Shown: positions 16,857 through 25,797, counted from the first letter of the stretch. The stretch: 64,000 bases of DNA from Bacteroidales bacterium (GCA_013141385.1 JABFRB010000001.1:186001-250000), one strand, 5' to 3'. The notes: a model not told the origin generated them from the sequence alone. Numbers and translations: made by a program.

Positions 16857-16880
16857 AGTGGCAAATAATTGCCACCTTTT
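16852..16880 (-). terminator. Intrinsic terminator after the HMA gene
   Basis: A 7-bp stem GTGGCAA/TTGCCAC (16858-16864 with 16869-16875) has flanking A5 and T4 runs, 22 bp past the stop of the small metal-binding gene. It probably ends the Cus transcript and could also work on the plus strand. Confidence 0.75.
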
Positions 16881-16902
16881 AAATTTCTAAGATTGGATTC
16901 GA

Positions 16903-17109
16903 TTATTTTAGTGGATAACCAATGTTTGTTAACTTTCTAATAATATCATTACTACTTAATTTTTCAGTTGAATAGTTAACGGTAACTTCCATTTTCGAAA
17001 GGTCAATATATACCTCAGAAATGCCATCCATCAGACTTAATTCGGTTTTAATCGTATTAACACACCCCGAACATTTCATATTGGTAACAATAAAACGCTC
17101 TGTTTTCAT
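16903..17109 (-). CDS. Heavy-metal-associated (HMA) domain protein, CopZ-like
   Basis: The 68-residue protein is a single HMA ferredoxin-like fold with the metal-binding motif MKCSGC (Met-x-Cys-x-x-Cys near residues 11-16) and the closing GYPLK strand. Such proteins carry Cu(I) or other soft metals to P-type ATPases or efflux systems. It lies 28 bp after the CusB-like stop, in the same direction, as the last gene of the Cus cluster. No signal peptide is visible, so it should be cytoplasmic. Confidence 0.85.
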   Translation of the reverse strand: MKTERFIVTNMKCSGCVNTIKTELSLMDGISEVYIDLSKMEVTVNYSTEKLSSNDIIRKLTNIGYPLK

Positions 17110-17137
17110 GGTTTTTTATTTTTAATTGATTATTAAT

Positions 17138-18751
17138 CTAGTTCCTGTATTTACAACATTCTGGTAAAGCAGCATATGTTTCATCACTTGCTTTATACTT
17201 CTCGGTATCGTGCCCAATTTTAGCAATAGTTTTTTGAATTTCATCAATATTTGTCTTCGAATTGTCGAAATCTAATTGCAGTTTTTTCGTTTTATCATCC
17301 CAAATCGCCCTTGACACGCCATTAACAGATTTTGCGGCTGTCTCGATACGATCTTTACACATCTCACAACTACCTGATACTATAAAGGAAGAATGTTGAA
17401 TTGATTTTGTAGAAGTATCACCTGACATATCCATCCCCGACATGCTTTCATCCTTTTTGGACTGAGAATCATTTGGCATATTCATTTCGGGCATGGTTGA
17501 TGTTTTGCCTCCATCGGAATTCATCATGCTAGATTTACCTTCGAGTTGAGCGGCAGCATCTACGCTGAAAGTGCCTTGAGTAACAATTTCTTCGCCCTCA
17601 TTTAGCCCATTCATAACAACATAGCTGTTACCCAAATTTGGACCAAGTTCAATTTCACGAATCTTAAATATTGGTTCATCTGATTTGGGCTGCTTTACAT
17701 AAACGATTGACCGTTTCCCAGTCCATAGAACTGCTGAACTTGGGATAATCATCTTATCCTTAAATTCTGAAAGATTTGCATTGACAAAGCCAGTTACAAA
17801 CATTTCGGGTTTTAGTTTTCCAGATTGATTATCAATCTCAACCCTCACCTTCGAGACACGAGTAGTTGGATCTATTACTGGATCGATAAAAATAATCTTG
17901 CCACTAAAATTCTTGCCAGGAATTGCTTGTACCGTGAATGATACAATATCTCCAGTATTTAAAAGTGATAAATCACTCTCGTAGGCATCAAACATCACCC
18001 AAACCTTTGAAAGATCTGATATTTCGAACAGGATAGCTCCTTGGGAGATATAGTCGCCATTATTTACACGTTTTGAGGTTACAATGCCAGTGGTGTTTGA
18101 AACAATCTCAAATTCATTCTTAACAATACCAGAATTTTCAATATTGTTTATCTGGGAATCGGTTAGTTTCCATTGACGTAGTTTCTCCTTAGCAGCCTCA
18201 TATATCTCATTTTGCGATTGTTTTGTTTTAGCAGATTCTAAAAGTTCTTGTTGAGCTGTAACCAGTTCAGCCGAGTAAATCACAGCAAGCGCTTGACCTC
18301 TCTCAATCCGTTCCCCAGTAAAATTGACCATCAACTTTTCAATACGACCGGGAAGATGTGCAACTTGGCTTTGAAGCAATCGTTCATCGGCCTGAACCTT
18401 GCCATAAAGACGAACCTCTTTCACTGGTTTTTGCTTTGTAACAACCGATGTTTGCACATTTGCGAGTGCTATTGCTTCCTTTGAAAGATGAATTGAATTT
18501 TCGTCAACTTTAACCGTACTCTGGTTAAGCGGAATTAATTCCATTCCACAAATCGGACATTTACCGGGTGCATCCATTCGTATCTGGGGATGCATAGCGC
18601 ATGTCCAAATACTTGCTTTAGTTTCATGGGTTGTTTGGGTATGTTTATCTTCAATTTTTGAAGATGTGTGGAAAAATAGCCAACCTAAAAACAGACCACC
18701 TATGACAAACAGGCTGTATATTAGGTATTTATTTGAGAATATCTTTTTCAT
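17138..18751 (-). CDS. cusB: CusB-like RND periplasmic adaptor with two metal-binding domains
   Basis: The 537-residue protein has an N-terminal membrane anchor (about 10-27), a heavy-metal-binding domain (CAMHP at 51-55, CPICGM at 65-70), a membrane-fusion (HlyD/CusB) core of about 340 residues with barrel-sandwich and beta-barrel parts, a Met-rich linker (around PEMNMP and SGMDMSG), and a C-terminal HMA domain with C462/C465 (CEMC). The adaptor links CusA to CusC and in E. coli hands Cu(I)/Ag(I) to the pump. The extra HMA domain is not in E. coli CusB (about 407 residues). The gene is 18 bp downstream of cusC. A decayed copy of the HMA part lies at 16404-16679. Confidence 0.9.
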   Translation of the reverse strand: MKKIFSNKYLIYSLFVIGGLFLGWLFFHTSSKIEDKHTQTTHETKASIWTCAMHPQIRMDAPGKCPICGMELIPLNQSTVKVDENSIHLSKEAIALANVQTSVVTKQKPVKEVRLYGKVQADERLLQSQVAHLPGRIEKLMVNFTGERIERGQALAVIYSAELVTAQQELLESAKTKQSQNEIYEAAKEKLRQWKLTDSQINNIENSGIVKNEFEIVSNTTGIVTSKRVNNGDYISQGAILFEISDLSKVWVMFDAYESDLSLLNTGDIVSFTVQAIPGKNFSGKIIFIDPVIDPTTRVSKVRVEIDNQSGKLKPEMFVTGFVNANLSEFKDKMIIPSSAVLWTGKRSIVYVKQPKSDEPIFKIREIELGPNLGNSYVVMNGLNEGEEIVTQGTFSVDAAAQLEGKSSMMNSDGGKTSTMPEMNMPNDSQSKKDESMSGMDMSGDTSTKSIQHSSFIVSGSCEMCKDRIETAAKSVNGVSRAIWDDKTKKLQLDFDNSKTNIDEIQKTIAKIGHDTEKYKASDETYAALPECCKYRN

Positions 18752-18769
18752 TGTTTTTAATTTTCGAGT

Positions 18770-20197
18770 TTATTTTCCCTGTGATGATGCCATTAAGCGG
18801 TTCAACCAAGCAATTGAGGTGTTAAAATCGGTAATGGCTTCAACCTTCCGAGTTTCATAATCGAGTACCAGCTGACGAATTCTTAAGATATCAGATAGCC
18901 CAGAACCTGAAGCCGAGAAACTCTTTATCATGATATCAAGCGTTTTGTGAGCGAGTTGGCTTTGATTTTCGTATAGTTTAATTCTACGTTCTGCATCCTG
19001 ATAGAGTTGGATTGCTTGGTAATACTCAACTTGCAGAGCATTAACGGTTGCTTGATAGTTTTCCTCCGAGGCAGTTTTTAGCAAATTTGCCTCAGATTTC
19101 ATAGCGTTGTACTTTTTCCTATAAATAGGTAAAGTAACCGTTACCATTGGCATAATCATATCCTTACCATTCATTGAGGAGGTTGACATTGGATTTTTAT
19201 TGATAAGTGAATAGTTCAAACCCAGGCCAACCATAGGATAACCCATTTGCGTAACCATCTTTTGGCGAGCATCTAGCGATTGCTTCTCGAAATTCAGCAT
19301 AACCAGCATTGGATTATTAACCAACATGCTATCCGATACTGATTCTATTGAGGTGACTAGCGAATCAGCAATAAGGGTTTTAGGTATTGTAACTGTTGAT
19401 TTTACTGGACGATTCAAGTAAGCGTTAAACCTAGCAACAATAGTGCTTTGTTGATTTTTAAGCAATGAAATATTATTGTCAAGTTCTCCAATTTCCATTT
19501 GAATTCTGTATAAATCTGCCAGCCCCGAACCTCCAGCCTGTGAGCCCATTGAACTACTCTGCATAGATGATGGTTGTTGCAAACTATTAGAATTTAAAGT
19601 ATTCCCTGAGCCTCCTCCCATACTATTCATTCCCGATGAGTTGGAAGATGCACCTTGGGAATTGTTACTCGATATTGAAGAGGATAATGAGGATGAGCCA
19701 CTTGCTCCAGTAGAAATCGCTTTGAACTTAACAATGGCGAGTCTTTCAATGGTACGAAGTATTTCGACATTCTTCTCTGATATTCGAATATCCTGTTCAA
19801 CCTTTTGGAGTTCATTCCAAGTGCGTTGTATATCGTAAAACACCTGGAGTTTAGCATCCCGGAACGATTCAAACTTGGCTTTTGCCATTAGGCTCATTTC
19901 ATCCTTTGCATTCTTTAGTACACCAAACCAAGGAAACATCTGCATCAAGCGAATATCAGCAACCTGATTACCGCCGATAAGTTCCATCGGTTTAAGAAAT
20001 ACCCCTATACTTAGTTCAGGGTCTGGTAAACTACCCACCTGCGGAACTTTCTGCAACGCTGCTTGGTACTCGTTAAACTTTTGCAGTAAAGCTGGGTTAT
20101 TATTTGCTGCTATTTCGAGGTAATTGAGCAATGAATCCTGCGCAAATGAGGAAAAACTGATCAGAAATAATGTAATGTATAAATAAAGTGTTTTCAT
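18770..20197 (-). CDS. cusC: TolC-family outer membrane channel, CusC-like
   Basis: The 475-residue protein has a signal peptide (ending SFSSFAQ) and the two repeated helical-hairpin regions of the outer membrane efflux family, giving a trimeric channel across the periplasm and outer membrane. Position between cusA and cusB fixes its role as the exit duct. Between the repeats, residues about 165-225 form a Ser/Gly/Asn/Met/Gln-rich low-complexity insert (for example SSSLSSSISSNNSQG and SSMQSSSMGSQ), which is not typical of TolC proteins. No N-terminal lipid-attachment cysteine is seen, unlike E. coli CusC. Confidence 0.85.
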   Translation of the reverse strand: MKTLYLYITLFLISFSSFAQDSLLNYLEIAANNNPALLQKFNEYQAALQKVPQVGSLPDPELSIGVFLKPMELIGGNQVADIRLMQMFPWFGVLKNAKDEMSLMAKAKFESFRDAKLQVFYDIQRTWNELQKVEQDIRISEKNVEILRTIERLAIVKFKAISTGASGSSSLSSSISSNNSQGASSNSSGMNSMGGGSGNTLNSNSLQQPSSMQSSSMGSQAGGSGLADLYRIQMEIGELDNNISLLKNQQSTIVARFNAYLNRPVKSTVTIPKTLIADSLVTSIESVSDSMLVNNPMLVMLNFEKQSLDARQKMVTQMGYPMVGLGLNYSLINKNPMSTSSMNGKDMIMPMVTVTLPIYRKKYNAMKSEANLLKTASEENYQATVNALQVEYYQAIQLYQDAERRIKLYENQSQLAHKTLDIMIKSFSASGSGLSDILRIRQLVLDYETRKVEAITDFNTSIAWLNRLMASSQGK

Positions 20198-20210
20198 ATT
20201 TTCTTTTTTT

Positions 20211-20280
20211 GAACGCGAAACCGCTAAGGCGCAACGAATTATTGGTATTGGACTGGCGTCTTCGTGTCTTTGCGTTTAAT
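20211..20280. repeat. Dispersed repeat (GCAAAGACAC type), copy 2, overlapping the cusA 3' end
   Basis: On the minus strand the element runs from AACGCAAAGACACGAAGACGC to GCGCCTTAGCGGTTTCGCGTT. Its first part encodes the last 12 or so codons of cusA, including the stop. A related copy lies at 14068-14139. Confidence 0.6.
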
Positions 20281-23200
20281 TCTATTTTCTCTCCACATAG
20301 CCTGAAATAGAGGCACTACAAAAATTGTCATCACTTGAATTATCATTCCACCAAAAGCAGGAATAGCCATCGGAATCATAATATCAGCACCTTTTCCTGT
20401 TGATGTAAGAACTGGTAAAAGTGCGATAACCGCAACTGCTGTTGTCATCATGGCTGGTCGAACTCTTTTTTTACCTGCAAGAACCACTGCTTCTCGGACG
20501 CCATGAACGGTGGAAGGATGTTTCTCTTCAAACACCTGATGAATATATGTACCCATTATAACTCCATCATTCGTGGCGATGCCAAACAGCGCAATGAACC
20601 CGACCCAGACCGCCACACTCAAATTTATCGGGTGCATCTGGAACATATCTCGAAGATTTATTCCAGCAACAGCAAAGTTCATGAACCAATCCTGACCGTA
20701 TAGCCATAGCATAATGAATCCACCCGCAAATGCAACGAATACCCCTGAGAAATGGATGAAAGATGCTGTAATCGTTTTAAACTGAAAATATAAAAGCAAG
20801 AATATCATAATTAAACTTAGCGGTATTACTATCGAAAGCCTTTTAGTTGCTCTGATTTGATGTTCGTAGTTTCCAGCAAATTTGTAAGTGACACCTGCAG
20901 GAATTGATAGTTCTCCAGATGTAATCTTAGCTTGCAAAATTTTAGCAGCATCTTCAACCACATCAACCTCCGCTTTCCCTTCAATCATATCGAAGATAAC
21001 ATATCCTACTAGGAAAGTATTCTCACTTCGAATCATCTGAGTGCCTTTGGTGTAGTCAATATCTGCAATCTCACTTAATGGGATTTGAACACCATTCATA
21101 GCTGGTACGAGTATTCGTTTTAGGGCTTCTGGGTTATCCCTCAATTCCCTAGCATAACGAACTCGCATTGGAAACCGTTCACGACCTTCGACAGAGTAGC
21201 TTAGAGCCATACCGCCAACAGCAACTTGGAGGATTTCTTGCACATCACTAATGCTCATACCGTATCTGGCCATTGCTTCACGGTTCAGCTTAATCTCAAT
21301 GTATGGAGCACCTACTGCACGGTCGTAGAACACGGATGAGGTTTTAACTGAGCGTACATCCTTTAATGTGTTTTCGAACATCATTCCGGCCTTCTCGATG
21401 GTTGCTAAGTCAGGTCCATATACCTTTAACCCCATAGGAGCCCGCATTCCTGTAGAAAGCATTACCAAACGAGTTTCAATAGGTTGTAGCTTTGGAGCAG
21501 AGGTCAACCCAGGAATATTGGTAACCTTAACAATCTCATTCCAGATATCATTAGGTTTTTTAATATGTGGCCTCCATTGACGAAAATAATCGCCACTCTC
21601 ATCTGGAATTAGGCTATCAGCAGGTATTGCCCTGAATGATTCATTCGTCGGATTATAGGTTGAACCATTTTTTAATAGATAACCACCCTTACCATCAACC
21701 TTGAATTGCATTCGATGTCCATTTTCATCAAGGATATACTCCGAACGATAGTTAATGGTATTCTCAAACATCTGAACAGGAGCAGGGTCTAATGCTGAGT
21801 TGACACGCCCCCATTTACCCACAGCTACTTCAACCTCAGGAATAGTAGAAAGCCTTTTATCAAGCAGTTCTATGTACTCAAGATTTTTTTCAATACTTGA
21901 GTGGGGCATACTCGTGGGCATTAGTAGGAATGAACCCTCATTTAGTGATGGCATGAACTCTTTTCCAGTGCCGGGAAAAGTTTTTGTTGCACTTTGCCAA
22001 ACGGATGTTTGCCTAAAGCTATTCCAACCTATCTTTTCCATACCAGTTGCAGCAAATCCAAATAATTTATCGAAACCTTGCCAAACAAGGAATCCGAAGA
22101 AAAGAGTGAATGCCGGAAGAAGCAAGAATTTCCATTTATTGCGTAAACCCCAGCGTAGAATAGGTTCGTAGAAGTGAACCATTATCATCAGCACTGTTAG
22201 GATTACCCCCACTATACCAGATACAAAAAGGAAGTTTACGAGTACACTGTTATGTGCCCCCAAGGGTAGCCACTCAATTGAAAGATAGTAAATTGCAACA
22301 AGAACGGTAATGGCGATGTTGATATAGTTTGGAAACTCCTTACGTTTTTCCGACCAACGATACTCTAGCAGATTATTAACTCCTAATGCAATAAGCGCAA
22401 GGGCAGTCCATGATTGCCAGAAGATTACGAATATTATTCCTGCAGCAATTAATAATCCGTTAAAGAACTTTCGAATCTTCTTGGTATCAAATTGGATATT
22501 AAAGAAGATATGCACCAATGTAGGCAACACAACAATCCCTAGTATAAATGCTGATAGCAGGGCAAATGTTTTGGTGAAGGCAAGTGGATGGAATAACTTC
22601 CCTTCTGATGCCTGCATTGCAAACACAGGTAGAAAGCTAACAATAGTGGTAGCAATTGAGGTAACCACTGCGGCTCTTACCTCGGTTGTTGCGAGATATA
22701 TTACTGACATCAACTTTTTACCTTTTATTCCATGGTTTTCAGGCATTTCAAGATGTCGCAGAATGTTCTCCACATCTACAATCCCAATATCTACCATCAC
22801 TCCAATTGCAATGGCAATTCCCGATAATGCTACAATATTTGCATCAACCCCAAAAAAGTGCATTAGGATAAAGGTCATAAGCACTCCAATTGGCAGAAGA
22901 CCTGCTACAATTAATGATGCTCTCAGGTTAAGAACTAGAACTATAATTACAATTATACTAATTAGAATTTCATGAGATAAGGCCGACTCAAGAGTACCAA
23001 TGGTCTCTTTTATCAAGCTAGTTCTATCGTAGAATGGAACAACAGTAACTTTTGAAACAGTTCTGTCTGCTAAAGTTTTTTGTGGTAATCCAGCATCAAT
23101 TTCCTTGATTTTATCCTTTACATTATTGATGACCTCCATGGGATTTGAACCATAGCGGGCAACCACCACTGCACCCACTGCTTCAGACCCTGATTTGTCT

Positions 23201-24081
23201 AATCCACCCCTACGTGTTGCTGGGCCATAAGATGTGAAAGCAACATCCTTTATTCGAACAGGTACATTGTTACGTACAGCAACCACAGAAATTTCTAGGT
23301 CTTCCAAACTCTTTACATAGCCTAAACCTCTTATAATGTATTCAACGTTATTAAGTTCAACGGTTTCTGCTCCAATATCAAGGTTGCTTTTGCGGACTGC
23401 ATTCATTACGTCCATAACTGAAACATTGAATGCTTTAAGGGCTTCTGGATTAATGTCGACCTGATATTCCTTAATAAACCCACCAACCGATGCTACTTCC
23501 GAAACACCTTCGGCGGTGGATAGCCCATATTTGACGTAAAAGTCCTGAATTGTTCTTAACTCTTGTGGATCCCATCCGCCATTCGGTTTGCCAGTTTTTG
23601 GATTTCTACCTTCCAGTGTATACCAGAAAATCTGCCCAAGAGCAGTTGCATCAGGACCAAGGGTAGGAGTCACCCCTGCTGGTAATGTGCCTGTTGGCAA
23701 GGAGTTCAGTTTTTCCAAAATTCTAGAGCGACTCCAATAAAATTCCACCTTATCCTTGAAGATAACATATATAAACGACATCCCAAACATTGAGGTACTG
23801 CGAACGGTATTTACACCTGAAATACCGAGTAATGCCGTGGTTAATGGGTATGTTATTTGGTCTTGAATATCCTTGGGTGAGCGACCCATCCATTCGGTTG
23901 CTACGATTTGCTGATTGTCACCAATATCTGGGATGGCATCAACAGGAATAGGGTCACGTGGTAATGCTCCTGTTTGCCAGTTAAATGGTGTATATACAAT
24001 ACCAAAAACCACAAAGGATATTAGAAAGATAAAGGTAACTAACCTGTTTTCGAGAAAGTATTTAACAAGTCTGTTAAACAT
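20239..24081 (-). CDS. cusA: CusA-like heavy-metal RND efflux pump
   Basis: The 1280-residue protein is an HME-type RND transporter that exports Cu(I)/Ag(I) using the proton gradient. Visible hallmarks are the N-terminal helix, the porter-domain motif GRSPKDIQDQITYPL, TM4 with acidic residues in GVMVDIGIVDVEN, the LxVYGPDL-type segment, and the C-terminal RPAMMTTAVAVIALLPVL. It is over 200 residues longer than E. coli CusA (1047). Part of the excess is an insert of about 130 residues (roughly 545-680) with additional hydrophobic helices before the second half; the rest lies partly in the second periplasmic loop. The last residues (KDTKTPVQYQ) derive from an intergenic repeat. It follows the HYC_CC_PP gene by 151 bp. 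Confidence 0.92.
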   Translation of the reverse strand: MFNRLVKYFLENRLVTFIFLISFVVFGIVYTPFNWQTGALPRDPIPVDAIPDIGDNQQIVATEWMGRSPKDIQDQITYPLTTALLGISGVNTVRSTSMFGMSFIYVIFKDKVEFYWSRSRILEKLNSLPTGTLPAGVTPTLGPDATALGQIFWYTLEGRNPKTGKPNGGWDPQELRTIQDFYVKYGLSTAEGVSEVASVGGFIKEYQVDINPEALKAFNVSVMDVMNAVRKSNLDIGAETVELNNVEYIIRGLGYVKSLEDLEISVVAVRNNVPVRIKDVAFTSYGPATRRGGLDKSGSEAVGAVVVARYGSNPMEVINNVKDKIKEIDAGLPQKTLADRTVSKVTVVPFYDRTSLIKETIGTLESALSHEILISIIVIIVLVLNLRASLIVAGLLPIGVLMTFILMHFFGVDANIVALSGIAIAIGVMVDIGIVDVENILRHLEMPENHGIKGKKLMSVIYLATTEVRAAVVTSIATTIVSFLPVFAMQASEGKLFHPLAFTKTFALLSAFILGIVVLPTLVHIFFNIQFDTKKIRKFFNGLLIAAGIIFVIFWQSWTALALIALGVNNLLEYRWSEKRKEFPNYINIAITVLVAIYYLSIEWLPLGAHNSVLVNFLFVSGIVGVILTVLMIMVHFYEPILRWGLRNKWKFLLLPAFTLFFGFLVWQGFDKLFGFAATGMEKIGWNSFRQTSVWQSATKTFPGTGKEFMPSLNEGSFLLMPTSMPHSSIEKNLEYIELLDKRLSTIPEVEVAVGKWGRVNSALDPAPVQMFENTINYRSEYILDENGHRMQFKVDGKGGYLLKNGSTYNPTNESFRAIPADSLIPDESGDYFRQWRPHIKKPNDIWNEIVKVTNIPGLTSAPKLQPIETRLVMLSTGMRAPMGLKVYGPDLATIEKAGMMFENTLKDVRSVKTSSVFYDRAVGAPYIEIKLNREAMARYGMSISDVQEILQVAVGGMALSYSVEGRERFPMRVRYARELRDNPEALKRILVPAMNGVQIPLSEIADIDYTKGTQMIRSENTFLVGYVIFDMIEGKAEVDVVEDAAKILQAKITSGELSIPAGVTYKFAGNYEHQIRATKRLSIVIPLSLIMIFLLLYFQFKTITASFIHFSGVFVAFAGGFIMLWLYGQDWFMNFAVAGINLRDMFQMHPINLSVAVWVGFIALFGIATNDGVIMGTYIHQVFEEKHPSTVHGVREAVVLAGKKRVRPAMMTTAVAVIALLPVLTSTGKGADIMIPMAIPAFGGMIIQVMTIFVVPLFQAMWRENRIKRKDTKTPVQYQ

Positions 24082-24179
24082 GATATCAGTATAAAATTTA
24101 ATAATGAATGAATTTGAAAATTACTGTAAGTTAACTCTTCTATGAGATTTATGTTTCTACTTATGAGATAGTTAAATGA

Positions 24180-24209
24180 TAAAACAATCAAGTAACTATA
24201 CTCTTGATT
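24180..24209 (-). terminator. Weak hairpin between HYC_CC_PP gene and cusA
   Basis: The 7-bp stem AATCAAG/CTTGATT (24186-24192 with 24203-24209) is followed on the minus strand by GTTTT. It may cause partial termination so that the small upstream protein is made in excess of the pump. The 24082-24232 gap holds nothing else I recognise. Confidence 0.35.
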
Positions 24210-24232
24210 AAGAAGAGAGAAGAGAGTAAATT

Positions 24233-24652
24233 TCAAATACGGAAAACACAAATGTCGACTATGCTAACAGCATTAGTTATGAAATTCCCAGGAGGAAAGA
24301 CATTTGCAAGAAATGAATTATTGGTTGAAAGTGATTTACAAGAAATATCTACAGGTAAATAATAAACATGCGATATGTTTTTAATTAATTCTAAAACGAT
24401 TGAATTTGATGGTGCAAAATTGTTGTCGACTGAGTAGTTTATAACTTCATCATCGCAGCATTTTGTGTCAAAATGATTACTCGAAAAAGGAGTTGACTTA
24501 TCAGATTGCTCCATACCGCAAGAAGCCAATTCGCCAGAAAAAGAAGCCTTTGTTGCAGCATATACACCACCACAGAAATGTGTTGCAATAGTAAGATGCA
24601 TTCCCGAAACAAGAATAAGCGAAGCGAATAGTATGGATAGTATCCTTTTCAT
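24233..24652 (-). CDS. HYC_CC_PP family small secreted protein
   Basis: The 139-residue protein has an N-terminal signal peptide (KRILSILFASLILVSG) followed by the pattern that names the Bacteroidota HYC_CC_PP family: THFCGG near residue 25-30 (Phe in place of Tyr), KCCDDE near 69-74 and VFPPGN near 114-119. The conserved His/Cys residues suggest periplasmic or envelope metal binding; the family function is not established to my knowledge. As first gene of the Cus cluster, with its own upstream promoter, it probably takes part in copper handling. Confidence 0.75.
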   Translation of the reverse strand: MKRILSILFASLILVSGMHLTIATHFCGGVYAATKASFSGELASCGMEQSDKSTPFSSNHFDTKCCDDEVINYSVDNNFAPSNSIVLELIKNISHVYYLPVDISCKSLSTNNSFLANVFPPGNFITNAVSIVDICVFRI

Positions 24653-24721
24653 TAATGACTATAACGCAATTTTGGAGAATAAGTTCGATTGTTTACAACT
24701 AAACCTAAAACTTAGAAAGTT

Positions 24722-24753
24722 CAAAGTTATATCGTTCTTTTGGATGAAGCAAA
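24722..24753 (-). promoter_or_regulatory. Promoter of the Cus cluster
   Basis: Minus strand: TTTG at 24753-24750, 20-bp spacer, TAACTTTG at 24729-24722. Both boxes match the Bacteroidota consensus. The start site would be near 24716, about 64 nt before the first gene. The adjacent 24690-24720 stretch may hold a regulator site, but no clear palindrome is visible. Confidence 0.65.
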
Positions 24754-24798
24754 TAAGTGTTGTTATAGTTTTGTTAAATAATTTTAAGGAAATAAAAT

Positions 24799-24828
24799 TT
24801 TGAAATTAAAAATAACAATTTAACTTTG
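24799..24828 (+). promoter_or_regulatory. Promoter of the regulator/CreD operon
   Basis: TTTG at 24799-24802, 18-bp spacer, TAACTTTG at 24821-24828, followed by the gene start at 24858. It is divergent from the Cus promoter, with the two -33 boxes about 45 bp apart. Confidence 0.65.
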
Positions 24829-24857
24829 CATCACAAAGAACTTTAATACATAGTAAA

Positions 24858-25526
24858 ATGGTTCAAAAAGATGAGCATTTAAAAGATCTGCAGGAGATAA
24901 GGTCTATCATGGAGCGTTCGTCACGATTTGTTTCGCTTAGTGGACTTTCTGGAGTTTTTGCTGGTAGCTTTGCTTTACTGGCTGCTTTGGCTGTCTTTTT
25001 ATATCAGAAGGATTTCTTTTGGGGTCGTTACTACAATCATGGTATCTTTCTGCGAGAAGAATTAATCAGTGGAGTTGAATTTTCGAAGTTTCTAACCTTT
25101 ATTTTATTGGACGGTTCTATTACTTTACTACTTGCATTATCTGCTGGTGTATTTTTCACAGCGCGCAATGCCAAAAGAAAAGGTTTACCTTATTGGGACA
25201 ACTCTGGCAAAAGAATGGTCATCAACCTATTTATTCCCTTAGTTGCTGGAGGGTTATTTTGTTTAGTACTACTTTATCACAAGCAGATATATTTAATTGC
25301 TCCTGTGACGCTGATTTTTTATGGTTTAGCACTTATCAATGCAAGTAAATATACCATTGATGATATTCGATATCTTGGAATATGTGAGATTGTTCTTGGT
25401 TTGATAGCATCGCTATACATAGGATACGGTTTGATCTTTTGGGCGATTGGGTTTGGTGTTCTACATATTATTTACGGTTCAACAATGTACTGGAAGTATG
25501 AAAGATTTGATAACAAATCTAAATAG
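24858..25526 (+). CDS. Conserved membrane protein, first gene of CreD operon
   Basis: The 222-residue protein has a soluble N-terminus (about 1-30, with LKDLQEIRSIMERSSRF) and about six membrane helices. The start of the first helix, FVSLSGLSGVFAGSFALLAA, is typical of an uncharacterised family found in Bacteroidota beside small winged-helix regulators. The regulator gene overlaps its 3' end by 29 bp and CreD follows, so the three form an operon. A role in sensing envelope state and signalling to the regulator is possible but is inference. Confidence 0.7.
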   Translation: MVQKDEHLKDLQEIRSIMERSSRFVSLSGLSGVFAGSFALLAALAVFLYQKDFFWGRYYNHGIFLREELISGVEFSKFLTFILLDGSITLLLALSAGVFFTARNAKRKGLPYWDNSGKRMVINLFIPLVAGGLFCLVLLYHKQIYLIAPVTLIFYGLALINASKYTIDDIRYLGICEIVLGLIASLYIGYGLIFWAIGFGVLHIIYGSTMYWKYERFDNKSK

Positions 25527-25797
25527 GCATTTCGAGAACCGTATTAGGTTAGGTATCATGTCGATGCTTATGGTTAACGATTGGGTAGATTTTAATACCT
25601 TGAAGGAGACTTTAGATATCACCGATGGTAATTTAGCAAGCCATATGAAAGCACTTGAAAATGAGGTTTATGTTGAAATTAAAAAGCAGTTTCTAAATAA
25701 AAAACCTAACACTACCTATAGGGCTACAATTGGCGGGAGAAAAGCCTTTAATGATCATTTATCAGCATTAGAAAAGTTAATAAACGCAGGACGATAA
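25498..25797 (+). CDS. Winged-helix DNA-binding regulator (HTH_34 type)
   Basis: The protein of 99 residues matches small ArsR/MarR-like regulators: FENRIRLGIMSMLMVNDW (helix 1), VDFNTLKETLDITDGNLASHMKALE (recognition helices) and a wing around KKPNTTYRATIGGRKAF. I choose the ATG at 25498, which gives MKDLITNLNRHFE; the frame is open further upstream but inside the previous gene. The overlap of 29 bp with the membrane protein gene indicates translational coupling. It probably controls this operon, including creD, and perhaps other envelope genes. Confidence 0.8.
   Translation: MKDLITNLNRHFENRIRLGIMSMLMVNDWVDFNTLKETLDITDGNLASHMKALENEVYVEIKKQFLNKKPNTTYRATIGGRKAFNDHLSALEKLINAGR

Noticed and set aside
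22481-22975. 164-codon open frame opposite cusA
   Set aside because: It lies wholly antisense to conserved cusA membrane helices, and its composition is a shadow of that gene.
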